Below are positions 11,083-23,116 of a DNA stretch of 64,000 nt, one piece after another. Position 1 is the stretch's first letter, and each line of letters begins with the position of its first letter. The stretch spans positions 124,001 to 188,000 of the forward strand of contig NW_006768787.1 of the NCBI RefSeq assembly GCF_000204055.1. Direction: 5' to 3'. The stretch is from Melampsora larici-populina 98AG31 (lineage: Eukaryota > Basidiomycota > Pucciniomycetes > Pucciniales > Melampsoraceae). Position numbers and translations under genes: made by a program. A model generated the notes under the pieces. That model saw nothing but the letters and a program-made list of their open reading frames with translations. It was not told the DNA's origin and searched no databases.

Positions 11083-12784
11083 ACGACGGCAAGGCAAGCT
11101 TTTGGCTTCGAGCTGGACACGAATGATATTTTGGAAGATTGTTGATGTCAGACTCAAAGTATAGATTGTCGATTCAATCCTGAATCTAGTGAGTCGGGCT
11201 AGACGTCAGCTTGTGCAAATGCAGGTAGGCCTTCTGGGACAAAGTGTTAAGCGGGGCACTGTATAATCAGTCCAACTGTCAGTATTATCCTTGAACAGCT
11301 TGTAATTTGGTTTTTTGTTTTCTTAGTGTTTGTATCGGAAATGAAGCACGTTTTCAATTGACATATATTGTGAGCTTATAAAGTCACATTATCTGGCCAT
11401 GTCATTTGTTGTATCATTCTCTAGTGGGTACTATGATACCTATCAACCTGGCACAGCTGACAAATATCGTGATTGGATTTGTATCAATTCTTGAAGTATT
11501 GTAGAAGAAAGGTTGGGGTACAGATACAAAGCTATTCACATACGCAATCAATTGAGTCGTAAAGGAATTCTTTGACGTAACCAACAACCCCAGCCACAAA
11601 CCAATCTGTTTGAAAACAGATGCGCCAAGTGTTGCACACTCACAAAGAAAAGGTTTATCGTCAAGTCCATAGGCTCATTGCAAGACTATATATTTATTAT
11701 CAGTAAATGATGGAGATTGAATCGCCAGCATCTTTACTTTGTTACTTAACATTACCCAGTATCTTCGACCTGCTGCTCAAAGTGTCTTCAAAAAACAGTA
11801 TATGTACATGCCCTCTCGTGTCTGACAAACATTGCTGATCTTGAAATTTTCAGACACTTCAGATTTTAGAATTTCTTCCCCTCACCCTGCCTTGTGACAC
11901 TCACTACCAGTGTTGGTCCTCAGTCAAATATAATCTGACATACATGTAATTGTTGGGAAGGTTGATTCTTCCCGCTCTCAAGTCTCGGCAAGTTGGCTAC
12001 GGTGAGCTTCGGGGCAGCGCTATTCTCTCGCCTGCTGTCACAAAACCCGGCTCGGTCGGGGCTTCCCGCCACGGGAATCCAAAGACTTCGTCTCCTTTCA
12101 AAAAAGCTTCGGTGCTATTTACCGGTTTCAGAGCATCGGAGTCAGAGTTTTTCAGGTTTGTTCTCACAATGGGCTCGGCATTTGCTCAGCTCATCGGCGA
12201 GGTCATATCACAGAGAACATGTTGCGTGGGACCAAACTAAATGCTTTCTAAGTTGGACTCACCTCGCATTCTGGTAGCGTTTCTTGCGGCTCATTAGTTT
12301 TTCGGGTGCTCATGATTAGCTACCTGCAGTGGTACTTTGGAACACTCTTTCGAGTAGTCGGGAGCTCCGAAATTTCATGGACATCAGTATTGTTCTTCCT
12401 TGATATCAGAAGATGGTACATGAGGTCACATTAGTCGTTGCGTAGGACGTACATAGAGCCATCAAACATTGGTTTAATATAATCAGTGAAAGTGTCTCGC
12501 TCAAGCCCAGCATACAACATTCATTTAGACAAGATAACAATGCAATTGTCGGTGTAGCTAAAATAGGGGAGATGAGTCCAACCTTTCAAGGAATCAGATG
12601 CAATATGATGAGATCGGTCTAATTTAGATGAAGTCCCTTCTTGATCATCTTCAAACAAGGAGACAGATATCGACAACATCTGCAGTTCTCAACTGTGAGA
12701 CTTGACTTGAATTCTGAAGTTTGGCCTTGTCATGTTAGCTCTGCGAAAGATTGATCCACCGTCGAATGGTTTTTGATGAGGTCT
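11083..12784. other. intergenic; GC-richer island at ~11950-12280
   Basis: No gene can be supported. The segment 11950-12280 is noticeably richer in G+C than its surroundings. It is open in two overlapping plus-strand frames, but neither shows a domain, signal or clear splice structure. It might be an unrecognised small gene, a structured RNA or a transposon piece. Confidence 0.35.
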
Positions 12785-14302
12785 TCAATAATGAAAATTC
12801 TCTTCTGAATGTTTTGTAGTCTCCCTCGGTGTCATTATTTTCGAATCAAATGATGTAGTAAGCTGGGGTGATGGTAGTAGGTTCTCATATACTTCATAAC
12901 CCCTTTGATAGATAACACTTGAGGAGGTAGATCCCACGATCCCGTCACGCGGGGGGGCGGCCGCCGTTAATGGCTCAGAGACTCCAACCTTAGGCTTAGG
13001 GCCGTGTAGAGATTGCTGCAGACACGCAGCCAGCGGATGCTAGTCAGAATTAGGTCATAGATTTCCACACAAGATGCACAAAGTTGCTCACCTCATGTCG
13101 TCTTAGGTTGGATGCTACCGAAAACGATTTTCCGCATTTCTTACAAGTGTGCTTTAGGTGAGGCCATGTGCATGTTGTGGAACATGAAGCCAAAATGGGT
13201 GGAAGTCGAGACATGAGATTATTTTTCACATAAGAGATAAACAAAAGTACACATTTGCGGGAATCGAGCATGCTTACCGGCTTCTCGCCGGTGTGAGTCA
13301 ATTGATGTGTAGCTAAAGTGCTTGGTCTATCAAAACACTTCGAGCCTAAAAATCGAAAAAAGGTAAGCATCAACTTCTGCATTCATTCAGTAAGGAAGAA
13401 GGAAGAGATGATCAATCTGTATTGCAGTCTTCCCGTTCTACTCACAGAAAGAACATACGTATATCTTAGGACCCCTTCGAAAAGAATCACGTGGATCTCC
13501 TATTCGACAAGCAGCTTCTTTGGGGATTGTCGAGCCTCCGCTGGGGTAGGTCGCCCTGTCGCGAAGACTTCCCGCAGCTAGCGATTGGGAGCTCGAGCTG
13601 GGGCCTTCGCTTTTGATACCAGATTGCATGATCTGGAGGGACTGCGATTCTTGAGATTTCAGTGGTGATTTACACGTGATCAAATTCGGATATGAACTCG
13701 TGGTGTTTTGCCTATCCATAAAGCTGAGAGAAGAGGGTTCGGGGTTTGGCTGAGGCATGTAAGGTTGATAAGGGTAGAGACTTCCTTGACTGATAGGTCA
13801 GTTGAATTCAAACATTAATCAGTCTGCGTGTGCCTAGTGTGATTTTGAGAACGTATGACACCTTTTTGAGTACAACGGACCTTTGAATCTGAGAAGGTCC
13901 ATATGGATTGTTTCGAGTGACACCAGTTACATGGTGTGAATGGGCGTAGTCTATAGGAGCATTGTGAGAGGCCGTCGAGGAGACCAAGTTGGTATTGAAT
14001 TGACCAATTCTTGACTGAGATGATGCATTTCCAGGTGATGAGTTTACGAAATTCCAATAAGAGGCTGTGGGCGTTGCCCAGGAGAGACATCAATCATCGG
14101 AGTACTCTTCATCATCTAGTGATTCGTACCTGATGTGGCGGGATATGAAAAAGGAGTGGTTTGTGGGCCATGCGTGCTTTGTCCATCTGGTTGAAAATTC
14201 TCTTTCGTGCCAAGAATATAAATCAAGAGAGATACTGAGCTACAATATCCTTCACTTAAATCTTGAGTAAATACTTCTCACCTGAACTCTTCCGCCGATC
14301 AT
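12785..14302 (-). CDS. C2H2 zinc-finger transcription factor, two fingers, 325 aa
   Basis: A seven-exon model keeps phase throughout: 14302-14282, 14199-14130, 14064-13881, 13789-13446, 13345-13278, 13151-13092 and 13015-12785. Splicing rebuilds finger 1 (YVCSFCSKCFDRPSTLATH then HQLTH, C-X2-C-X12-H-X3-H) and joins it by the classic TGEKP linker to finger 2 (HTCKKCGKSFSVASNLRRH, C-X2-C-X12-H-X4-H). The 200-residue N-terminal part is rich in Ser, Gln, Asn and Pro and looks disordered, as in an activation region. The C-terminal 70 residues have no known motif. Tandem TGEKP-linked fingers indicate sequence-specific DNA binding in the nucleus. Target genes are unknown. Exons 4-6 are secure, while the tiny first exon (MIGGRVQ) is the weakest. 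Confidence 0.75.
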
Positions 14303-14361
14303 TCCATCCTGCGCCGCCGGACTATTCTCCACAAACAAACCCAGTGCCGTTCAGTATCAGT

Positions 14362-14649
14362 ATGTTAGCTCCCGAAGAGTATGAGCAGGCAAAAAAGCTC
14401 TTGAAAGGTTAAAGACAGCTCAAGACCATTTTCAAGGTTACCGTCCCGGTCAAACTTGATCAGCCTGATATGAGATGGAGGAGACTAGCGCAAAGGGAAC
14501 CAAAGACGATCAGGGCTGAGTTCCACTTCAGAGATCGGCAAACTTTGAGCGTGAAATCCTCTAAAAGGACGAAAGGCCGTCCTTCAAAAGAAAAAAACAA
14601 TCCCTTGAGTCTGGACAATTGCCAAAATATCTGGGTTTACACCAGCTGA
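14362..14649 (+). pseudogene. possible broken small gene, unknown
   Basis: An ATG 60 bp upstream of the divergent zinc-finger gene opens MLAPEEYEQAKKLLKG, meets one TAA (14410-14412), then stays open in the same frame for 78 codons. The downstream part is basic, with an AT-hook-like KRTKGRPSKEK. The TAA could lie inside an unrecognised intron, or the frame may simply be dead. No family is recognised. Confidence 0.25.
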
Positions 14650-15188
14650 CAAGAGCAGGCAAACTTTGTAGTCATTCTAAGTCCGAAAAGAACATGGCTC
14701 GGGCTGAGATGCCGGGATCCGACTCGCAGTATGAACGCACAATCTTATCGAGTCTCGCCGTAGAGTTCAGCGAGGGTTCGGAAATTGAGATTTATTGTTG
14801 ATAGAGGTTCAATGACAAGGGGCGGTGTCTGGCAACGTGTGTATTTGATAAATGAGCGGTTCTTAACTTCTTTCATACTTATCGTTCATAGCCCGCACCC
14901 TTTGTCCCCTTTCTCCAAACCTCTCAGAAATATAGCCAAGGACTTACGTGATACTCCAGTCGAAGGATGCTAACGAACGGCGCTGAGAACTTGCGGCAAA
15001 GATGACCGGCGGGGCAAAAGATATCGGGTGCAATTTTAGTGATACGGAATCCTTTACCAACATCCGTTCTTTAAGACTTCTAGTAACTTGTAAGAGCTCA
15101 CTCGTCACTTGTGTTAGCCTAGCAGCTCGAAACGCAAACGCTTATCGGGACTCTTGCATCACCAGGCAACGTGTAATCGTCCTTGCAG
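14650..15188. other. no gene seen
   Basis: Mixed-composition sequence with short frames only. Its right end may be the 5' untranslated region or intron of the small gene starting at 15189, since cgtccttgcag directly precedes that ATG. Confidence 0.3.
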
Positions 15189-15799
15189 ATGTCTGGTGAA
15201 GGCCAAGGCGTGAAGAGATTTGAGGTATGTCCACTTTTTGAATTTGATAGATCCACTACCAAGGGTTACAGATAAATTAATTAGGGGGTATGCTGAGATT
15301 AAGAAAAATATGTATCCTTGTGCACTTCCGTATGATGCCAAAATAACTAAACCTTGAATGTCAGTCGTAGGGTAACCTTAAGTCGGACAGGCTGGGCAGG
15401 CTCGAAGCTGGGTTCTATAATTGTTAATTCAGTTCGGTGCTTATTTCGTGATGGAACACATGTCCATTCTTTCTGAAGACAGGAGGGTCGCCAGGAAAAC
15501 CCTGGTCATTATTTTAAACCATCTGAACTAACCTCCGACGTCACTCGTCAAATCAGAGATATGTACATTGAGTCGCCATTAAAATCGGTGGATAACGGGC
15601 TATCAACAAAAACTGCGCGCTTGGAGCATTCTCAGAACGATAACGACAAAGAAAATGTCGATGGCATGAAAGTAGAAGACGTAAGGGCAGGTCGGGAAGG
15701 CTCGAAGCTGGATTCTGAATGTGTTTATTTAGTTCATTACTCAGTTTGCGTGCTTCAACCAGGCTTTAACAGATGACCATTGTTGACTTGTATAAGTGA
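15189..15799 (+). CDS. small unknown spliced protein, 86 aa
   Basis: Three phase-0 exons (15189-15224, 15483-15680, 15773-15799) are bounded by good sites (donors GTATGT and GTAAGG, acceptors GACAG and AACAG). The middle exon is a 66-codon open block (EGRQENPGHYFKPSELTS... to ...KENVDGMKVED) that is hydrophilic and lacks cysteines. The last exon adds MTIVDLYK. The first and second introns share a recognisable segment (ggctcgaagctgg at about 15398 and 15699), a partial intron duplication. No domain, signal peptide or membrane segment is seen. The evidence is splice consistency alone. Confidence 0.4.
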
Positions 15800-15831
15800 T
15801 TGGAAGGAAGACGGGAGGACCTAGGGCAATA

Positions 15832-16056
15832 GCGGGGTTCAAGTCGGCCAAAAAGTGCCTAAAATTTTATGCACTTTTGATGCACTTTGGCTTCCCAGCC
15901 CTTCAATTTTTTTGTTTGAAAAATATATCCTTAGGGATATGCTTCTCGGTTGCGGCTTTCTGATAGCATTTTCAACATTCGAAAATTTAATTTTAAAGTA
16001 GCATTTTGATATAGGTACAATTGTATTTTAGGTATTTTTTCATCTTGAACCCCGCT
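15832..16056. mobile_element. 225-bp inverted-repeat element (MITE)
   Basis: It begins AGCGGGGTTCAAG and ends with the exact inverse CTTGAACCCCGCT. The interior is AT-rich and non-coding. Flanking bases do not give a clear target duplication, so the superfamily is left open. Confidence 0.5.
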
Positions 16057-18037
16057 GATGCTCGTCATTTTTTTCAACCGTTTGGACAGGTTTGGACTGC
16101 AAACGAGCTCTCAAAAATTGTACGCAGGGAACGTTGTAATTTTAGAACAATGGCCAAGGATTGCAAATGATTGTTTTGGAAGAAAACATGAAAGTGAACC
16201 AAAGTTTTCAGACGAAACAACGATCTGTGAGTGGGAGCAATTTTTTTTGGCCCTTCTGTCATTGATCACAAGAGGAGCAGGGCGTGGAACCATGTGACTC
16301 CATGCACCTGACACACTTGATTTCCTTTGAAGCTCCCCTCCTCATGAATCCCTTCACTGTGAGCCGGTTCCTTAATGCCGCAGTTTACTCCGGATGCCAC
16401 GGAAGTCACATAGAGTTGTTGCTTATATTTTTGTTGAAAAATGAACATACCAGCACCTGGGAGCTGAAGAACGTCTAATCCTACATGACACTTTCTAGAA
16501 AAGCACAAACTCAGTAAGGCCTGAATCGTGCACGACGTTTGAAATGACCAAGCAATGTGAATACGTCGGAGATCGCAGGCAGAAGGAAGGATAGTGACTC
16601 GTGACTGTCTTTAACGCGCCTTGCATCGGTTTTTGGTCACAACGGTTTCCACAAAGTTGAATTGGCCTGCCTCGAAGCTGTGTCGCCAATCACCAGTCGC
16701 CGCTTCGGCGAGTTTGATTCTGTTTGATTGGCCAGTTCTCGGGTTTGGCACCAGAAACATCACGACATGACCCACGTGAAACGCCGGACAGGCTACCGGG
16801 AGTCGAACCGGTATGCATTACATGTTGTGTGTGTTCCAGTGTGTTCCCCCTATGTAGGATTGACATTTGAGAGTCCTACATACATGTACGAGACCTTTCC
16901 TGTTTCAGAACCATGAGTCTTGATCACATGTTGATCAGTTGGGTCCAGCTTTACACTCTTCTTGCCAATGGAGTCACTGAGTCTAACTGAGATACGTAGA
17001 GCTTGATCTCGTAAGTAAGAGTGTCATTTCCCAATCTACGGATCAAATAACAAGTTTTCAAACAATTGAGAGTATGTATGTACGTGTTCTTGTATGATGA
17101 CTTTGTCTAGGACCCATATTTTTCATATGGTATATATAGTCAATCTTCTACATGGCAAGGCTGTTCAATTCACCAAATCAAAGATCAGGCATCAAATTGG
17201 TTTCACTGAATGCTATGAGATCACCTTTCATGCTATCTCAATAAGAATGCATACAAGTGAAGAAACTTTGAAGGGCCACCAAAAAAGTTGATTGCACATC
17301 ATAATGATGCATGCAAGATTAATCATACTATGTTGTCAATATGAAGAAAGGTGATATGATTACAGAGGACATATAACCAACATAAATTCAATTTTGGAAC
17401 ATACACCAATATTTGACATTTTGAGTGTTTGGGTGAATCTGAAAGTTTGTTGGAAGAAATGATTGAAAGGTTCAATCAAAATCACAGTCATGTTGACTGA
17501 AGAAAGTCAAGATGTGACCAAGCAAAGAACACCTGCAGAATAAATGAGTGATGATAGGCATCACCACAACTCATTGGAAGGATTGTGCATTGCTCTCAAT
17601 TTATATCGCAGCTTTAGAAATGTTGTGATTCTATCACTCAGAATTTTTATCCTTCCTCAGAGTGGATTTATCTGCTTGAAATGATATTATATGAGAGTCA
17701 CTCTTGATACCATCTATGTAAATCCTGGATCAAGAGATACATCTATGTACCACAAGGTGTCAAGTGGAGGTGTGAGTGGATTCAACTATGTGATATGATG
17801 GATGAGCTCTGTATGAGGCAAAAAAACTTAGGCAAAGATAGAACACATAATGAAAAACAGGTTTTAGTGATCTATTCAGTCAGCCCAAGATGTGTAGTAA
17901 AGGTGCAAGGTGAGCAACCTTCAGCAGCATGATTGTCAAAACAGGAAAGATACATTTGACTAGACACGGTGTAGCATTGCAATTATAAGATAGAAATGAC
18001 AAACATATCACACACGCATTTGAAGTACACACATAAA
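16057..18037. other. intergenic, no gene seen
   Basis: About 2 kb without a supported gene. A segment near 16795-16815 resembles a tRNA T-arm in reverse, but no cloverleaf forms around it. The right 150 bp should be the 3' flank of the secreted-protein gene. Confidence 0.35.
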
Positions 18038-18637
18038 TCAAAATGCACGGTTCCAAAGACCCTTGCATGCATTCCATAACTGCCATGAGTAGATACCAGA
18101 ACACCACAAAGATGGACAAGTACCAATACTGCCACAAAGAATGCCACAGCAAATTAATGTCTCAGCAGAGTTGGAAGCCCTGACTCCGCAACATGAACTG
18201 TTACAATGACAACGTCCAGTTTCATCCAAGAGTTCTCCTTTTTCATTACGGAATGTCATCTTCCCACAGAAATAGCTTGGATCACAGGCATCCTTTGGTT
18301 CTTCAGTCATTTCGCCATTGGTGGATACTCGATAGGGCAATCCCCTCTGTTGATTGCGCATGGCATGTTTGATCGCGCGCTCTTGGGCTTCATTTGGATA
18401 TACTCTATTGATAAACTGGGTAGGTGGAGGGCTTGTGACAGTGGGTGTCAACTCTCGACTGACTTGTTCGGATTTGATCATCATCCTTCTATTTGTTAAG
18501 CCACCATGAAAAAACTCGGGCGATATGGGCGCACTCGCATGTGTCGTTGAAGGTATAATTGGAACAGCAATGACATTGGTGTGCTTCAGTAAGAGCAAAA
18601 CAGCTTGGAAGATTGGGGTCGATTTGATCTTGACCAT
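18038..18637 (-). CDS. cysteine-rich secreted protein, 199 aa (effector candidate)
   Basis: A single uninterrupted frame starts at MVKIKSTPIFQAVLLLLKHT, whose hydrophobic run up to about residue 35 (STTHA) fits a signal peptide. The first in-frame ATG of the open frame lies 21 codons upstream, but this inner ATG is preferred because the paralogue at 41804 keeps the same MVKIKS start. The middle holds SPPPTQFINR and YPNEAQ. The C-terminal third has 12 cysteines (CDPSYFC, RCHC, SSCC, ICC and others), implying disulfides. The family is unknown. Its upstream sequence is separated by the Harbinger element that starts 63 bp before the ATG, with the original upstream DNA now at 23117 onward. It is a candidate for secretion into a host; that role is inference. 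Confidence 0.6.
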   Translation of the reverse strand: MVKIKSTPIFQAVLLLLKHTNVIAVPIIPSTTHASAPISPEFFHGGLTNRRMMIKSEQVSRELTPTVTSPPPTQFINRVYPNEAQERAIKHAMRNQQRGLPYRVSTNGEMTEEPKDACDPSYFCGKMTFRNEKGELLDETGRCHCNSSCCGVRASNSAETLICCGILCGSIGTCPSLWCSGIYSWQLWNACKGLWNRAF

Positions 18638-18805
18638 CTTAGAAATCGGTTTTGATATTATCCGAGATTCCTCCAGAAGAGTATAGCGACTCTTGTTCAC
18701 TTACGGGATACAAAGTAGGAAGCCGGGCACGTGCCCGGCCACGTGCCCAGAAGTCCAGATTTCCCGAAACAAGCTGAAATCTGGGCAAAAGAGTTTTCCC
18801 AGCTC

Positions 18806-18842
18806 AACGCCCAGTTCTTTGCCCAGTTCTCCGCCCAGAAAC
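18806..18842 (+). repeat. subterminal GCCCAG repeats
   Basis: Within the left Harbinger end the motif GCCCAGTTCT/GCCCAG occurs three times in about 37 bp. It also matches the core of the TIR (TGCCCAGAAGT). Clustered subterminal copies of a TIR core are typical of transposase or Myb-protein binding sites. Binding is inferred. Confidence 0.45.
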
Positions 18843-18915
18843 CGCACATCCCTTTCCATCCCCTCAAACCACGCAGACGAAGAACACCATCTTGCCTAAA
18901 TTAAAATTTAGATTC

Positions 18916-20657
18916 ATGTCGTCCTCTCAAGACTTAAACTCAGAAACCATCAACTCCCAGGATCCATCTTCGGAACCAGATCCAAACCCAACTCAACTAC
19001 AACTCGATCCTACCACTCTCAGTCAAGTGCTCACGGGAGCAATTCAACTAGCTCAATCAGGCAGTTCAAGTCTTTCCAATAAAAACAAAACAACAAAATC
19101 AAAGATGCCTCGTAAATCAAAAGAAGTTCAAGCAAAACCTCGCTCGCCTCGTAAGTCAAAGCCAAAACCCCGTCAACGACAATCAAAAAACTCGAAAATC
19201 TCGAAATCCAACAATGAAAGCTCTGAAGAAGAAGACGACAAAGGCAACAAGACAACAACTCATTGGGATAGTGATGATAACGGACAGGGAAAAACTTCAA
19301 TGTATTTATTACTCGAATGGCTCACAGAAGAATCCAATTTTAGTAGATTTAAAGATAACAAATCCAAAAAGAGAACTGTGGCTGAAGAGATTGAAAAATA
19401 CATGATTGCAAATGGAATAATATGGCGAGATGCGAATGCTATCCGCAAAAAGGTACATTCAAATGTTATGTATAATGTTCTTAGTGTTAATTCTCAATAT
19501 TTTGATTTATAGATTGCCCGATTAGAGGACGCTTGGCAAAAAGCTGACAGAGAACGTAACAAGACTGGTGCCGGGACTTTGAACACAGCACAGGAAATCA
19601 AGACTGCAAAAGGTTGGGCTGACGATGATCCCGAATGGCTGAAAGTAAAGAAGACGGCGCTTAGTAAGCAATCATGCTTTATTTTTGCATTGTTTGCTTC
19701 AGATATGTTTCTCATTTCTCAACTCTGACCTTCCTAGCACCTATATTGAAGAAGTGCAAATATTATTTTGAACTCGGGCCTGTCTTTGAGGCACGACATG
19801 CTAATGTCAGACTAGCTGTGGCGCGTGGTTTACCTGCGACAACTGAAGACGCCAAAAGTGAAGTTCAAACGCAGCGTCGTGATGCAAGAGAACATTCGGA
19901 TAACTCAAATCTTGCCTATGAAGACAACCAGCATGGCATGGAGCGCAGGGCCATCAAAGATTCAATGCCGACCCATTCGATTGATGACGAATCAGATGAG
20001 CCAACTATGGATGATTTCAGGAATATCTTGAATCACGACAATGAGCTGAATGAAGAAAGTCAGGTTCCTTTCACTCCAACACCACGGATCCAACCTCGAG
20101 GTCAATTTTCTTCCTCATCACTCAAACGGTCAACTTCGAAAAACTCCTGGGATTCATTAAGTCAATCAACTTTCAGCAAGCGAGGCCAAACTTCTGGTTC
20201 AGCATCATCGATCCAGGGTCTCTTTCAAGAAAGGGATGTCATTTCCAACCCCGCGCAAGTGGGAACATCGACCAATTCTATCGAGCATGAAGCTTTTGCC
20301 AAGCACGGTCAAACTATGGAACGCATAGCTAAAGTGGTCGAAAATTTGGTGCCTAATGCACAACAATCATCTCAATCTGTCTATAGTCCCGAAGAAGTCC
20401 AAAGAAAATCTAAAATCAAACTCGAAATAGCTGAAACCAAGTTAAAAAGTGATAAATTTGATTTAGATTCGAGGAAGGAAAAGCATTTGCTTGAGATGAA
20501 ACAAATGAAAGCCGATCTAGAACATCAACAAGTTGCTAGGCACGCTCAAATGATTAGTTCTTTGATGAAAGAACATAATATCAGTATTCAAGAAGCAATG
20601 CTCTTAGCTCAACAAGCGCAAGTGATGATGCAATCAACTTCAAATTCAAGTACATGA
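18916..20657 (+). CDS. Harbinger-associated Myb/SANT-like DNA-binding protein, 535 aa
   Basis: Three exons (18916-19452, 19513-19663, 19738-20657) keep phase. Residues about 120-210 form a trihelix/SANT-like domain. It reads WDSDDNGQGKTSMYLLLEWL, then RTVAEEIEKYMIANGI, AIRKKIARLEDAWQKA and NKTGAG, a pattern common in fungal and plant Harbinger partner proteins. The N-terminus is Ser/Lys-rich (PRKSK repeats, nuclear-localisation-like). The C-terminus is a charged coiled coil (about 455-530) with QAQ repeats. In known Harbinger elements this partner binds DNA and carries the transposase to the nucleus. The ATG at 18916 (MSSSQDLNSE) is preferred to 18892, which lies against the AT-rich leader. 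Confidence 0.8.
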
Positions 20658-21224
20658 AAACTAGGTGAGTGTCTTTATGTTGTATTTCATACCGATGCAA
20701 ATTAATCTAATTTCGTTTTCCACATGCTTCTTTTGATAGAGTTTTAATACAAACTTGATGAGTTAAAACTTTACTAAATTGTTTCCGAGAAAAAATGTAA
20801 TTGCTTTCAGAATGCTCAAAAATAACTCTGTTGTTTCTGATTGTTTTAGTTGAAAAATTGTAATTGCTTTCAGAAGGCTTCAAAAAAACTCTGTGGTTTC
20901 TTATTGTTTTCCAAATTACCAAAAATAAAATCATATATTTAAAATTGAAAATTAATAAACCAATTTCTTTCAGATTGCTCCAAAAAAAATGTTTTCTATC
21001 TCTTTTAGTTAAGAATTCCAAAAAAATAAACATCACTTGATATATGTTTTTTATTCAAATAAAAAAAACATATAAATTCAATTGAGAAAAACCAATAAGG
21101 GGATTTACAACTTTCTTTCACAAAAAGAACTCGTCCAAAAAAAATTTGATTCTGAGGTTGATTTATCTTCATTTTGTTTGTTTTATTTTCTACTTTCTTC
21201 ATCTTCTAAACATTCCATTTGTAT

Positions 21225-22920
21225 TTAATCATTTTGTCTTGATGCTATAAAATCTGCAAATAATTGATCTCTTCTGCGTGTATCACGATCACTTCTCAAG
21301 ATGTGATCATCTTCAAAGTTAGGTGCAACTGCAGGGGGTTGTCGAACCCTTGATTCGTAATGAAGCACATCGCTTATGCTACCTAATACGTCTGACCAGG
21401 ACTCTTTGATTGAAATGAGAAAATTGTGTAAAATTAAACATACTTCGATCCACTGATTAGCATGCAACACAGTCAAAGCGTTTCTGATAACCAATCTAAG
21501 CTCTTTCAACGATTGAAAGCGACCCTTCAACATGCCATTGCAATGCTCAATTATCACTCGCAACGCACTGATCGCCTTGTTGAAGGCATCTTCCTCAGAG
21601 CGTAGGCTGTGACCAGCACAACGCTTGAGACAAGGTACAACTACATCGGATACCGTGTAAGCTGAGTCGGCGAGGAGATATTCTCCAGATTCAAAATAAT
21701 CGTTTGGGTTTTCAAACAACTGCATGGACAAAACAAACGATAATCGGTTATTAAGTCAAAAATGAAAATCAAATGAATAGATCACCTACTCACCGCTGAA
21801 GAGCGAAATACCCGTTGGTCATGTACACTACCACACCAGCCCAATTCATAATAAGTCACCCGTCGATCAATATCACATACAAGCATGACGTTGTAAGCAT
21901 AAAAATTTTTACGCGTCCAATAATCTTCAGGTGTAGAGCGAGGAGCTGTTGCCAGGGGTATATAAGTTCCATCTACAAAACCTACACAATCTTTGAAGAA
22001 AGAGATCGAGCTGGTTTTTTTTTTCAGAGCTGAGCGTTCTTGAGGAGTAGGCCAGCACATGTACGTCTCTTTCAAATCAAGTACTGCAAGGATGAAACGG
22101 TTGGTCCAATTTTGTACACTGCCCTCTGTGAATAGAATTCCAAAAAAATCGATGCAGGACATCAAATCAACAAATTATTCATTACTAAAAATCAAACAAA
22201 GAAAACGATTATACCTGAGCAATTGAACATTCTTGCGAGATGGAAATGGTCTCCACCATTACCAGCTGTTCCTAAGTTTGCTAGTGCCACAAGTGCCTGC
22301 CACCAGACAGGAGCTTGCTTCATGTTTGAGTTATTGTGGAAGACAGGATTGTCTTCAATCAAGTCTATCAGTTTATTGAAAGCCGATTTCAACATTCGGG
22401 CCTGCAAAAACCCACGCTAAGGACATGAATTATAAGTTATCTTTACAGATTTAACACTTACTAGTTTGATGAAACCATCGACATCTTCCAACAACACTTG
22501 AGAGAACCAAGCATTTCGCAGTTCCGTACGGCCACGAGGGATCCTGTTTAAAACATAACGTTTGTTATTTAAGATGTTGAGAGCTTCGTCTAGGACCTCA
22601 AGCTCAGAAGTTGCCTGTCTTCGCAGTCGAAATCCCAAACAAAGGAGGTTGTAGTTGTGATCCAAGGTCGGTAGCAATTCGAGAAGACCGACCAGAGTAA
22701 CTAGAGCTGCCTTCTTTTGATCATCATTTTGTTCATCGTTTGTGACTCTTTGGCGAAATAGCTTCAGAGCGTGAAGCATCCGGAAGAGGAATTGGACAGC
22801 TGCGATGTCGACTCCAAAGTGTGCAAGGAGGGGTAGGTTGTTTTTTTGCAGAGCTTTTCTTGAGTGTCGTTCCACTTGAATTGAGCGTCTGAGGTCTTGC
22901 TTCCGAGTGAAACGGGGCAT
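21225..22920 (-). CDS. Harbinger (HARBI1-like) DDE transposase, 490 aa
   Basis: Four exons (22920-22462, 22401-22215, 22125-21794, 21719-21225) with GT-AG introns of 60, 89 and 74 bp all keep phase. The catalytic residues are Asp267 (GFVDGTYIPL), Asp344 (YLLADSAY) and Glu384 (VIIEHCNGMLKGRFQSL). The HARBI1 signature YWTRKNFYAYNVMLVCD and GWCGSVHDQRVFR lies between the first two. The N-terminal 150 residues are basic and helical. The IS5-like nuclease cuts the TIRs and inserts at TWA sites. No stop or frameshift breaks the model, so activity is plausible. It faces the Myb-like gene tail to tail. Confidence 0.9.
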
Positions 22921-22996
22921 GGAGTTGATGCTGAGGACTTTGTAGGTTTGGAGTTAGAAAAGCTGGCTGAATCCGGGTGACCGAGGATTCAAAGCT

Positions 22997-23116
22997 GCAG
23001 GCGTGCCCGGCCACGTGCCCAGAAGTCCAGTTTCCTATTTTACAGCGAAAAATGAAATCTGGACTTCTGGGCACGTGGCCGGGCACGTGCCCGGGTTCCT
23101 ACTTTGTATCCCGTAA
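22997..23116. repeat. fold-back at right Harbinger end
   Basis: Part of the TIR core (GTGCCCGGCCACGTGCCCAG) occurs inverted at about 23004-23034, facing the terminal copy at about 23053-23090. The right end can therefore form a stem by itself. Confidence 0.6.

Larger units (their letters stand above)
18701..23116. mobile_element. complete autonomous-type PIF/Harbinger element, 4.4 kb
   Basis: The ends are inverted repeats of about 63 bp with one mismatch, starting TTACGGGATACAAAGTAGG. Each carries nested GGGCACGTGCCC palindromes. Inside are the two genes typical of the superfamily, a Myb/SANT-like protein (plus) and a DDE transposase (minus), transcribed convergently. Both models are intact, so the element may still be mobile. 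Because TTA/TAA is part of the palindromic ends, the 3-bp duplication cannot be told apart from the TIR. Comparison with the paralogous locus at 41.8 kb places the insertion in 5' DNA of the secreted-protein gene. Confidence 0.92.

Noticed and set aside
16790..16870. tRNA-like sequence on the minus strand (ggttcgactcccggtagcc)
   Set aside because: Only a T-arm-like stretch fits. No D-arm, anticodon stem or matching acceptor strand could be found.
21815..22420. Plus-strand frames within the Harbinger transposase
   Set aside because: They are shadows of the minus-strand exons with conserved DDE motifs.
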